7,095 nucleotides of DNA from Rhodospirillaceae bacterium UBA4479 (GCA_002389175.1 DGNZ01000016.1:1-7095), one strand, 5' to 3'; positions 1 through 4,791 are shown, counted from the first letter of the stretch. The notes: generated by a model from the sequence alone, not told the origin. Numbers and translations: made by a program.

Positions 1-2
1 AA

Positions 3-170
3 GCGGCGGATGCGTGTATGCAGACCTATGGCGGGTTTGCCTATGCCGAGGAATACGATATCGAACGTAAATTCCGTGAAACACGCCTGTACCGCACGGC
101 ACCGATTTCTACGAACTTGATCTTGTCGTATATCGCCGAGCATGTTCTGGGGATGCCGCGATCGTTCTAA
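3..170 (+). CDS. Acyl-CoA dehydrogenase, C-terminal fragment (5' end outside window)
   Basis: The open frame runs from the window edge to a TAA at 168-170 and gives 55 residues. The visible part is the end of the C-terminal helical domain of an acyl-CoA dehydrogenase, the flavoenzyme class that makes a 2,3-double bond in acyl-CoA thioesters and passes electrons to ETF. Recognisable segments are MQTYGGFAYAEEYDIER (the conserved GG-G/A-aromatic block near the FAD and dimer interface), RETRLYRTAPIST and the terminal LGMPRSF. The acidic pair in AEEYDIER is typical of the family. The substrate cannot be judged because the catalytic base and acyl-binding regions lie upstream. The gene ends 4 bp before the convergent eipA stop codon, and no terminator hairpin is visible between them. 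The family call is firm and the substrate is unknown. Confidence 0.9.
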   Translation, partial: AADACMQTYGGFAYAEEYDIERKFRETRLYRTAPISTNLILSYIAEHVLGMPRSF

Positions 171-174
171 GCAA

Positions 175-735
175 TCAGAACGGCAGCCAGGAATGCTCTC
201 GGTTATAATGCAGATACCCGATGCTGGCCCCGGCACGCAGGCCAACACCCGTTCTGATCGGGGCCATAATGACGTCGCCTGATTGCTGATAATTCAGGCC
301 AACACCCGCAACGATGTACAGGCTGCCCTCAACTCCCGGATAACGCTGAAATAATGCGTCTTCGGAATTCAGATTGTAGATCAAGGTGAAGACCTTTGAC
401 GCGTTGCCGCCCAGGTCCCAACCGATGGACGGGCCCTGCCAATACACTTTCCGAGTATCTGCCGTTTTTCGGTTCAGCATCCCATTGCCATATCGAAGCC
501 CCACGCCAATGGCGCCGCTGACTTCTTCGCCGATGATAAAGGCATTGGGGCGGCCGTGATCATTGAACACTTTTTCAATCGCTTTGGCTAAACCCTCTGT
601 CGTATCCCCAAAAAACCCGGTCGCCTTGGTCGTGATTTCTTCCATGGAGTATGTGTCGTCGGCGTGAGCCAATGGTGCAAAGCTGAGAGTTGCGATGATC
701 ACAAGAGCCGTCAAATCCCGAAAGTATTTAAACAT
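175..735 (-). CDS. eipA: EipA-like periplasmic envelope-integrity protein (DUF1134)
   Basis: This is a 186-residue exported protein of the DUF1134 family, whose Brucella member EipA is a periplasmic beta-barrel-like protein that supports envelope integrity and interacts genetically with cell-wall and O-polysaccharide genes. The N-terminus MFKYFRDL, a hydrophobic stretch (about residues 8-22) and AHA-DD form a Sec signal peptide with likely cleavage after residue 25. Family-typical blocks follow: FFGDTTEGLA (41-50), GEEVSGAIGVGLRYG (69-83), WQGPSIGWDLGG (99-110), RYPGVEGSLYIVAGVGL (131-147) and RTGVGLRAGASIGYL (161-175). An upstream in-frame ATG at 789 would add 18 residues, but the ATG at 735 is preferred: it has AGGA 8 nt upstream and puts the signal peptide at the N-terminus. 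The protein is of full family length. It converges with the acyl-CoA dehydrogenase and lies 144 bp downstream of yczE, so it probably has its own promoter. The family is certain; the cellular role is carried over from Brucella. Confidence 0.9.
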   Translation of the reverse strand: MFKYFRDLTALVIIATLSFAPLAHADDTYSMEEITTKATGFFGDTTEGLAKAIEKVFNDHGRPNAFIIGEEVSGAIGVGLRYGNGMLNRKTADTRKVYWQGPSIGWDLGGNASKVFTLIYNLNSEDALFQRYPGVEGSLYIVAGVGLNYQQSGDVIMAPIRTGVGLRAGASIGYLHYNREHSWLPF

Positions 736-741
736 GGGGTA

Positions 742-747
742 TTTCCT
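742..747 (-). promoter_or_regulatory. Ribosome binding site fixing the eipA start
   Basis: On the minus strand AGGAAA lies just upstream of the ATG at 735, with about 8 nt from AGGA to the start codon. No comparable Shine-Dalgarno precedes the alternative ATG at 789. This supports the shorter protein, which begins directly with its signal peptide. Confidence 0.6.
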
Positions 748-787
748 AGTTAATGAACGTGCGCGCGAACCTTGCCTTGATAGTAGC

Positions 788-801
788 ATGTAACTTTACA
801 T
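788..801. promoter_or_regulatory. 14-bp palindrome ATGTAA-CT-TTACAT, possible eipA operator
   Basis: A 6-bp inverted repeat with a 2-bp centre sits 53 bp upstream of the chosen eipA start. A TATGAT hexamer on the minus strand (800-805) matches 5 of 6 bases of a sigma-70 -10 box and would place the transcription start inside the palindrome, a classical repressor position. No convincing -35 box was found at the right distance, so the promoter assignment is weak. The palindrome itself is read directly. Confidence 0.35.
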
Positions 802-879
802 CATAAAATCTGGCTATGATCAGAAGCGTGATATTCAGGATTGCAGTATTTTTACGGATTCCGTGATAGGCACGGCGAA

Positions 880-1542
880 TTACGCGTTTTTCTTTTTAGA
901 AATAGCTTCTGTTAAAAACAGCCCCGCCGACACAGCAGGGCCGATTCCAAGCGCGAACATGACAGTCCCAATTCCGACGACACCGCCGAGTGTCCAGCCG
1001 ATGATGGTCACCGTGATTTCAATCGATATACGCACCCACGCGATGGGGGCATTTGTCCGCTGCTGAAGGCCCGTCATCAGGCCATCACGGGGGCCTGCAC
1101 CCAGATTGGCTAGCAGATATAATCCACTGCCCAGTCCCACCAATAAGATGCCGGCGATGGTTTGCGCACCCATCCCGACATAGGAAACGGGGTTGGGAAT
1201 GTAGGGCAAAAGAAATTCGATCACGCCAGCGATGATGATGACGTTCAAGATTGTGCCGATACCGGGCGTGCGTTTCAAAGGAACCCAAAGCAACAACACG
1301 CCGATTCCGATGAACAGTGTCGCCGTGCCGATACCAATCCCGAATGTCAGACTGATACCCTGGGCGAAAACGGTCCAAGGGCTGACGCCCGCGCCGGCGC
1401 CGATCAACAACGTTTCACCTGTTCCAAATAAAAAAAGGCCGATGATCAACCACACCAATGTAATGGCGCGCGGCCGAAGGTTCCGAGGTGCCCCGGAACT
1501 CCATTCCACGACAGGAACGTTTTTGACCTTAAATATCTTCAT
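880..1542 (-). CDS. YczE/YyaS/YitT-type integral membrane protein
   Basis: This is a 220-residue polytopic inner-membrane protein resembling the YczE family (COG2364), whose biochemical function is not established; Bacillus yczE has been linked to lipopeptide production. About five to six hydrophobic segments are visible (about 27-50, 56-87, 97-115, 122-147 and 172-213, the longest possibly double). The diagnostic block is NLGAGPRDGLMTGL (146-159). A related block, GAGAGVSPWTVFAQGIS (48-64), occurs in the N-terminal half, suggesting an internally duplicated fold. The tail is basic (KKKNA), so it is probably cytoplasmic. The ATG at 1542 is preceded by a purine-rich GGTGGGGG. Members are often encoded beside a GntR/MocR-type regulator, but none is present here. 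The gene follows the lytic transglycosylase by 90 bp in the same direction; that gap contains tandem palindromes, so separate control is likely. The family is fairly sure and the transported or sensed compound is unknown. Confidence 0.8.
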   Translation of the reverse strand: MKIFKVKNVPVVEWSSGAPRNLRPRAITLVWLIIGLFLFGTGETLLIGAGAGVSPWTVFAQGISLTFGIGIGTATLFIGIGVLLLWVPLKRTPGIGTILNVIIIAGVIEFLLPYIPNPVSYVGMGAQTIAGILLVGLGSGLYLLANLGAGPRDGLMTGLQQRTNAPIAWVRISIEITVTIIGWTLGGVVGIGTVMFALGIGPAVSAGLFLTEAISKKKNA

Positions 1543-1590
1543 AACGATGCCCCCACCGTCATTCTTCTATGATCAAAATTGGGGGCTGGC

Positions 1591-1625
1591 GACAATCGGA
1601 TTGTCGTGGTGACAAGATTGTCGTG
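1591..1625. promoter_or_regulatory. Tandem palindromic sites upstream of yczE, candidate operator
   Basis: Two related inverted repeats begin 20 bp apart. GACAATC-G-GATTGTC (1591-1605) has perfect 7-bp arms, and GACAA-GA-TTGTC (1611-1622) has 5-bp arms. Both are followed by GTG, so GATTGTCGTG is also a direct repeat (1599-1608 and 1616-1625). They lie 49-83 bp upstream of the yczE ATG, just beyond the stop codon of the preceding gene, where a promoter for yczE would sit. A spacing near two helical turns suits two dimers binding the same face. The regulator is unknown. Confidence 0.45.
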
Positions 1626-1632
1626 AAGGGAC

Positions 1633-2637
1633 TTAGTTGGTTTGTGCCGGCGCGGTGGCGATCTGTTTTCTCCACGCGGCGATCTGGCGCAACCGATTTT
1701 CCTCAAAGCGTTCGTCACGTTTCGAGCCGAAGGCTTGCTCAAGTTCCAACTTTCGGCGCTGTTTTAATTCTGCTTTGCGTTTCGCCATCAGATATTGAAG
1801 CGACGAAACACGCCCCCGGGCGTTTTTCCAGGCGTCCATTTGACGTTGACGCTTGGCGTTGGGGTCCATGTCTTCACGAAGTTTGCGGGCGGCTGTCTTT
1901 AGCGTCTTGAAACGTGCGTTTAAAGCATCGGTTCGCGAACGGTCGATCGGCATGACCGTCACATGTGTGGGCATAGGTGTTGGCTCAATGACCGGGACAG
2001 CTGTTTGAAGAGATGCAACTTGGGTATCGGCGGGCTGAAAATTACCGACTTGAGACCAGAACTTTTCAACCTTAGCCCGGTATTGTTCCGTCCGCGACGG
2101 TGTTCTGGAGTGATAATGCCCTGCGGCTTCATTCCAACTGTCTGCATTTTGGCGAAGTTGGGTCAAAAATTTGACGGCATAGGCTGCATTGATATCCGGG
2201 TCCATCGCATCTTCGATGCTGTTGAAATGCTTCCCATGGAAATGCAGATTTACCTGCATACAACCGACGTCGATATTTCTAACGCCCTTGGATTGAAGGC
2301 GACGAACCTCGGCCAATGCTGCCTGTTTGGTGGGGAAATAAGTGCCGGGCCCGCCCGATGTGACGGTCCACGGCCAGGCGCGGACAATTTTATCTGATTG
2401 CGACCATCGGCCCGATTCAGCCATTGAAATGGACCGCAAAAGACCGCTTGGGACGGCTGATATCCGTTCCCATCTGGATGTGGCGCGTTCGCATTTGGCA
2501 AAGGCCTGTGCGGCTTTGGGGCCGCTTGTGGGTGCCGAGGCCAGGGCTGCTGCTGCACCAATAAGCATAATGGCTGCAGCGCCGATAGCAGCGCCGAACA
2601 ACAAATACCAAGATCTCATCTCGCGTGATCGCACCAC
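1633..2637 (-). CDS. Exported lytic transglycosylase (SLT domain) with basic C-terminal tail
   Basis: This 334-residue protein probably cleaves the MurNAc-GlcNAc bond of peptidoglycan in the periplasm with formation of 1,6-anhydroMurNAc. A hydrophobic N-terminus (about residues 9-34, ending ALASA) serves as signal peptide or membrane anchor. The SLT-like domain (about 56-200) shows the catalytic-glutamate motif SMAESGRW (probable E74), the GCMQVNLHFHG block (125-135), DPDINAAYAVKFL (147-159) and GHYHSRTPSRTEQY (173-186), all in the family order. Residues 235-325 are rich in Arg, Lys and Glu, predicted helical or coiled coil, and unlike the enzyme domain. The GTG start at 2637 is chosen because AAGGAG lies 7 nt upstream. 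The in-frame ATG at 2619 has no such site, though either start leaves the signal segment intact. The gene is followed by yczE and preceded by the divergent small RNA. The enzyme family is confident and the tail's role is unknown. Confidence 0.85.
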   Translation of the reverse strand: MVRSREMRSWYLLFGAAIGAAAIMLIGAAAALASAPTSGPKAAQAFAKCERATSRWERISAVPSGLLRSISMAESGRWSQSDKIVRAWPWTVTSGGPGTYFPTKQAALAEVRRLQSKGVRNIDVGCMQVNLHFHGKHFNSIEDAMDPDINAAYAVKFLTQLRQNADSWNEAAGHYHSRTPSRTEQYRAKVEKFWSQVGNFQPADTQVASLQTAVPVIEPTPMPTHVTVMPIDRSRTDALNARFKTLKTAARKLREDMDPNAKRQRQMDAWKNARGRVSSLQYLMAKRKAELKQRRKLELEQAFGSKRDERFEENRLRQIAAWRKQIATAPAQTN

Positions 2638-2644
2638 GGCTTCT

Positions 2645-2650
2645 CTCCTT
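2645..2650 (-). promoter_or_regulatory. Shine-Dalgarno supporting the GTG start of the lytic transglycosylase
   Basis: The minus strand reads AAGGAG, then 7 nt, then GTG-GTG at 2637. This near-consensus ribosome binding site favours the GTG start over the ATG six codons downstream, which has none. Confidence 0.65.
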
Positions 2651-2816
2651 ACCTAGGCCCTTGTCAGCAAGTCCTATGCCAGTAAGACGATGTGTCTTGG
2701 CCCTAGAGTCGGCGATGATGGTCAAAAAAGTGTTAATCTGATGCGATCTTTAGTGTCAGAACGACAAAATATACGAGGTCAGTTTTCGATCTTTCCGATG
2801 CGATAGGTGTTTCAGA

Positions 2817-2864
2817 AAAGGCACAAAGGCACGTTCGAGTCATTATTTTTGGAAAAATGCCTTT
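2817..2864. repeat. Tandem AAAGGCAC repeat with an inverted copy
   Basis: AAAGGCAC occurs twice in immediate succession (2817-2824 and 2825-2832), and TGCCTTT at 2858-2864 is the inverse of AAAGGCA, leaving a 26-bp A/T-rich interval. The inverted copy is followed by four further T residues. The element lies just upstream of the small RNA promoter. It could be a regulator site, or a weak plus-strand hairpin with a T-run; neither reading is strong. Confidence 0.3.
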
Positions 2865-2869
2865 TTTTA

Positions 2870-2897
2870 TTGCATATGCGAACAAAGGCTATATTTT
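2870..2897 (+). promoter_or_regulatory. Candidate promoter of the small RNA
   Basis: TATATT at 2890-2895 resembles a -10 box and would start transcription near 2902, one base before the first hairpin of the RNA. An alternative reading pairs TTGCAT (2870-2875) as -35 with TATTTT (2892-2897) as -10, spacer 16, starting near 2904. The -35 element is poor in the first reading, so the promoter is tentative, but both predictions agree on the start. Confidence 0.4.
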
Positions 2898-2901
2898 GTG
2901 C

Positions 2902-3005
2902 ATTGCAGCAACTGTTTATCGGCCCCTTTTGGACTGTAGGTTGCTGCAAATTGGATGTTTCCTCCCAATCACTCGGGCCGTGCCTTCGGGCACGGCCTCT
3001 TTTTT
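2902..3005 (+). ncRNA. Trans-acting small RNA candidate, suhB/mmgR (alpha-r8)-like
   Basis: A strong plus-strand terminator has no plus-strand gene upstream, so it probably ends an independent RNA of about 104 nt. The first stem-loop pairs TTGCAGCAAC (2903-2912) with GTTGCTGCAA (2940-2949), ten perfect pairs, with a further weak stem inside its loop. A linker with TTTCCTCCC (2958-2966) follows, then the terminator hairpin. This order of 5' hairpin, UUUCCUCCC-containing segment and terminator matches what I recall of the alphaproteobacterial alpha-r8 family (MmgR of Sinorhizobium, Rfam suhB), in which a UUUCCUCCCU-type motif is conserved; MmgR limits polyhydroxybutyrate accumulation there. The motif could pair with Shine-Dalgarno sequences of target mRNAs, probably with Hfq. 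Alternatively ATTGG (2950-2954) and CCAAT (2965-2969) pair and show the pyrimidines in a loop. The 5' hairpin may be longer than usual for the family. RNA existence is likely; the family name is tentative. Confidence 0.65.
2976..3005 (+). terminator. Strong rho-independent terminator of the small RNA
   Basis: GGCCGTGCC (2976-2984), loop TTCG, then GGCACGGCC (2989-2997) form a perfect 9-bp GC-rich stem closed by a stable UUCG tetraloop, followed by TCTTTTTT. There is no T-run on the minus-strand side, so it works only rightward. Confidence 0.9.
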
Positions 3006-3057
3006 GCACCGCAGCATATATGTGTAAATTTGAGGGAATTTCGCTCGGAAAAGCAGA

Positions 3058-3591
3058 TTAAGGGGTGGAATCAGCGCCTTCGCCGAGCGAACGTTGCAAA
3101 ATCACCTGATCCATCCACCGATCGAACTTAAAGCCGATATTTTTGACTGTGCCGACGTGGATAAAGCCCATTTTTTCATGAAATTGGATGGATTGCTGGT
3201 TTTGCGAATCGCCGACAATCCCGATCATCTGCCGATACCCGAGTGTCGTACACGCATCGATAAGTTTTTGCAGCAAAGCCGTGCCAATGCCGCCGCGTCG
3301 AAGCTGATCATTAATATAGACGGAATTCTCAACCGTATAGCGATACGCCGGGCGCGGCCGATACGCGCCAGCATATGTATATCCTGCGATTTCGCCATCC
3401 AGGTCCGCCACGAAATAAGGAAAGCCCCCCGCTTCAAGTGCACGGGCGCGATTTGTCATTTCCGTCACGTCGGGCGGTGTTAATTCCCAACTGGATGCAC
3501 CATTCAGGACGTGATGGGCATAAAATTCGGTGATGGTGGACATGTCAGCATCGGTGCGCGGTCGGATGATGGCGGGCGCATCGGACGACAT
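3058..3591 (-). CDS. GNAT N-acetyltransferase, phosphinothricin/methionine-sulfoximine type
   Basis: This 177-residue cytoplasmic acetyltransferase probably moves an acetyl group from acetyl-CoA to the amine of an amino acid or analogue (PAT/MnaT group, active on phosphinothricin, methionine sulfoximine or similar). The GNAT fold starts at IIRPRTDADM (8-17). AHHVLNGASSWEL (25-37) is typical of this subgroup. VENSVYI (87-93) carries the conserved Glu (E88). RRGGIGTALLQKL (98-110) is the acetyl-CoA pyrophosphate loop in the R-x-x-G-x-G form. NQQSIQFHEKMGFIHVG (131-147) is the C-terminal motif. The ATG at 3591 gives normal family length. An ATG at 3633 would add a Cys/Arg-rich stretch inside the upstream gene and is rejected. 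The start is 7 bp after the amidohydrolase stop, so the two are surely cotranscribed. A clear Shine-Dalgarno is missing, consistent with translational coupling. Native substrate unknown. Confidence 0.85.
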   Translation of the reverse strand: MSSDAPAIIRPRTDADMSTITEFYAHHVLNGASSWELTPPDVTEMTNRARALEAGGFPYFVADLDGEIAGYTYAGAYRPRPAYRYTVENSVYINDQLRRGGIGTALLQKLIDACTTLGYRQMIGIVGDSQNQQSIQFHEKMGFIHVGTVKNIGFKFDRWMDQVILQRSLGEGADSTP

Positions 3592-3598
3592 GGGCGTG

Positions 3599-4507
3599 CT
3601 ACTCAGCCGCCATCGACGGCAACAGCAACGCATGATCGATATTGGCCAAACGTGCGATCAAGACTTCTAGTCGCGCGGACAGACGGTCAAAACCCTGATG
3701 GCGTTCGATGGCCATTTCATCCATATAAAGGGCGCGATTGATTTCGATTTGCAGGGTTTGAATACCTGTTTCACGCGACGCGTAGTGCCGGGTCGTGAAA
3801 CCGCCCGCATACGGCTTGTTCCGCCGTACGCTCAGGCCCAAATCACGCAACGTGCGCTCGGCGATGGCGCTGATATCAGGGCTGCAGCTGCTGCCGTGGC
3901 AATCACCCAAAATGATATCCGTTTGGGTGTGGCCGTTGATTCCAGATGCCGCCAGTGAGGGCATCGAATGACAATCGACCAGCAAACAGCATCCAAACTT
4001 GGCCATGGCTTCGTCGATCAACGCGCTCAACGCCCGGTGATAGGGCCGATGGCATTCCTCAATCCGGCTGATGACTTCTTGGACATCCAGGCGTTTGTTA
4101 TAGATTTCAGCGCCCCCGGCAACGATCCGCGCGACCGTGCCCAAGCCAGCGATCACCCGCGACGATGTGGTATTGACCCATTCCGGCAGTTGTTCGCGGA
4201 ACATGTCAGGGTCAAGCTCATAGGCTTCGCGGTTGGCATCGACATAAGCGCGGGGAAAGTGCGCATGCATCAGCGGCGCGCCGAATTGGGGTGCAGCGGC
4301 AAAAAGCTCTTCGATGAATGCATCTTCGGAACGTCTGATCTGTTTATCGTCCAAACGCGAAGCATTCAGGAATGAATAGGGATACATCCGCCCGGAATGC
4401 GGCGATGCAAAAACCACAGGTGATGTTAATTCTTCGGGCCGTTCTATGGAAAACGGCATAAACTTGGCCGTTTCGGCATTGGTTTTGTTATTATCGTTGA
4501 ATGCCAT
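3599..4507 (-). CDS. N-formylglutamate amidohydrolase family protein (HutG-like)
   Basis: This 302-residue protein belongs to the N-formylglutamate amidohydrolase family (COG3741), metal-dependent hydrolases that in histidine breakdown release formate from N-formyl-L-glutamate. Family blocks in order: FASPHSGRMYP (33-43), FPRAYVDANREAYELDP (84-100), LLVDCHSMPS (175-184), GDCHGSSC (201-208), RNKPYAGGFTTRHY (229-242) and LQIEINRALYMDE (252-264). H37, H180 and the acidic residues near them are probable metal or substrate ligands by analogy. No other hut gene is nearby, so a role in histidine use is not supported by context, and many relatives outside hut operons have unknown substrates. The ATG at 4507 has no good Shine-Dalgarno but overlaps the end of the upstream small ORF by 17 nt, favouring coupled translation. 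A later ATG (4459, residue 17) remains possible. The acetyltransferase follows after 7 bp. Family sure, substrate uncertain. Confidence 0.85.
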   Translation of the reverse strand: MAFNDNNKTNAETAKFMPFSIERPEELTSPVVFASPHSGRMYPYSFLNASRLDDKQIRRSEDAFIEELFAAAPQFGAPLMHAHFPRAYVDANREAYELDPDMFREQLPEWVNTTSSRVIAGLGTVARIVAGGAEIYNKRLDVQEVISRIEECHRPYHRALSALIDEAMAKFGCCLLVDCHSMPSLAASGINGHTQTDIILGDCHGSSCSPDISAIAERTLRDLGLSVRRNKPYAGGFTTRHYASRETGIQTLQIEINRALYMDEMAIERHQGFDRLSARLEVLIARLANIDHALLLPSMAAE

Positions 4508-4697
4508 TGGCTTGCAAAAATCCAGTCATCACGGCGGTCCAAGCATGACACTTGGACGCGGGGTCAATGTTATTTCGCCGATTAAACCGCCCCTCATCAT
4601 CGGTTGCAAGTTTACGCTGCACATCATGCGATTTAAACCACGCCAGCCACTTGCCAAAGACGGCGGTCGGGGCTAAAAAGCTCGCCTCGTTGGTCAT
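4491..4697 (-). CDS. Small 68-residue hypothetical protein upstream of the amidohydrolase
   Basis: I do not recognise this protein. It begins at an ATG (4697) and has a protein-like composition: an amphipathic, aromatic-rich first half (SFLAPTAVFGKWLAWF, residues 5-20), a charged middle (HDVQRKLATDDEGRFNRR) and an end with NNIDPASKCHAWTAVM. My hand count gives a third-position GC near 57%, above the second position, as expected for coding DNA here. Its stop lies inside the first codons of the amidohydrolase gene (17-nt overlap), an arrangement typical of coupled operon genes, and that gene lacks its own Shine-Dalgarno. Against it: no ribosome site is visible upstream, only 17 bp separate its start from the tRNA gene, and the candidate tRNA promoter lies inside it on the other strand. 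The frame stays open leftward through the tRNA antisense strand, but that extension is an artefact. No signal peptide or clear membrane segment. Probability of being real about one half. Confidence 0.5.
   Translation of the reverse strand: MTNEASFLAPTAVFGKWLAWFKSHDVQRKLATDDEGRFNRRNNIDPASKCHAWTAVMTGFLQANGIQR
4537..4557. repeat. 7-bp inverted repeat GTCCAAG/CTTGGAC upstream of the amidohydrolase
   Basis: GTCCAAG (4537-4543) and CTTGGAC (4551-4557) are perfect inverses separated by 7 bp. They lie 30 bp before the amidohydrolase ATG and inside the small ORF. On the minus strand the T-run comes only some 15 nt later, so it is not a normal terminator. It could be an operator or an mRNA hairpin near the translation start, or chance. 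Confidence 0.25.
4651..4679 (+). promoter_or_regulatory. Candidate tRNA-Val promoter
   Basis: TTGCCA (4651-4656, five of six bases of TTGACA), a 17-bp spacer and TAAAAA (4674-4679, four of six bases of TATAAT) point rightward. The bases after the -10, GCTCGCC, form a GC-rich discriminator typical of growth-controlled stable-RNA promoters. Transcription would start near 4686, about 29 nt before the mature tRNA. Confidence 0.45.
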
Positions 4698-4714
4698 ATC
4701 TGATTCAACGATAA

Positions 4715-4789
4715 GGGCGCATAGCTCAGCGGGAGAGCACCTCGGTGACATCGAGGGGGTCGTAGGTTCAATCCCTACTGCGCCCACCA
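4715..4789 (+). tRNA. tRNA-Val (anticodon GAC)
   Basis: A 75-nt cloverleaf with encoded CCA. The acceptor stem GGGCGCA (4715-4721) pairs with TGCGCCC (4779-4785), discriminator A4786, CCA 4787-4789. The D arm is GCTC-AGCGGGA-GAGC with a short loop. The anticodon arm is CCTCG-GTGACAT-CGAGG, with U33 followed by GAC, which reads GUC and GUU valine codons. The variable loop is GGGTC and the T arm GTAGG-TTCAATC-CCTAC. All stems are perfectly paired, so it should be functional. It is followed at once by a terminator, so it is probably a single-gene transcript. Confidence 0.97.
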
Positions 4790-4791
4790 TG

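Larger units (their letters stand above)
2638..3057. other. 420-bp gene-free region holding the lytic transglycosylase leader and a small RNA
   Basis: No credible protein gene lies here. The left part (2638-2810) is the 5' leader and presumed promoter region of the minus-strand lytic transglycosylase; I found no promoter there good enough to list. It contains two short repeats, GATGCGAT (2740-2747 and 2797-2804) and CGATCTTT (2744-2751 and 2787-2794). The middle (2811-2870) is A/T-rich with the tandem repeat AAAGGCAC. The right part is the small RNA and its terminator, and 3006-3057 is an A/T-rich tail downstream of the acetyltransferase stop with no obvious terminator on the minus strand. 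Confidence 0.6.

Noticed and set aside
736..789. Longer start for EipA at 789
   Set aside because: It would bury the signal peptide behind 18 Arg/Ser-rich residues and has no ribosome site.
846..879. Hairpins ACGGATTCCGT and CCGTG/CACGG after yczE as a terminator
   Set aside because: Stems are short and no T-run follows in the direction of yczE transcription.
736..879. CtrA box upstream of eipA
   Set aside because: Only one TTAA half site (750-753) is present; the second half at the 7-bp spacing is missing on both strands.
1232..1612. 126-codon plus-strand ORF opposite yczE
   Set aside because: Shadow of the Gly/Ile-rich membrane protein, giving a Pro/Ile/Thr-rich product without family features.
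2807..3061. 84-codon plus-strand ORF across the small RNA
   Set aside because: It reads straight through a strong rho-independent terminator and two hairpins, has no ribosome site, and has a Cys/Leu-rich composition unlike a real protein.
3592..3633. Longer start for the acetyltransferase at 3633
   Set aside because: It would add a Cys/Arg-rich peptide overlapping the upstream gene; the family domain begins after the ATG at 3591.
4698..4790. Extension of the minus-strand ORF through the tRNA (protein start resembling GAVGIEPTT)
   Set aside because: It is the antisense of tRNA-Val. This peptide is a well-known false annotation from tRNA genes; only the part after the ATG at 4697 is considered.
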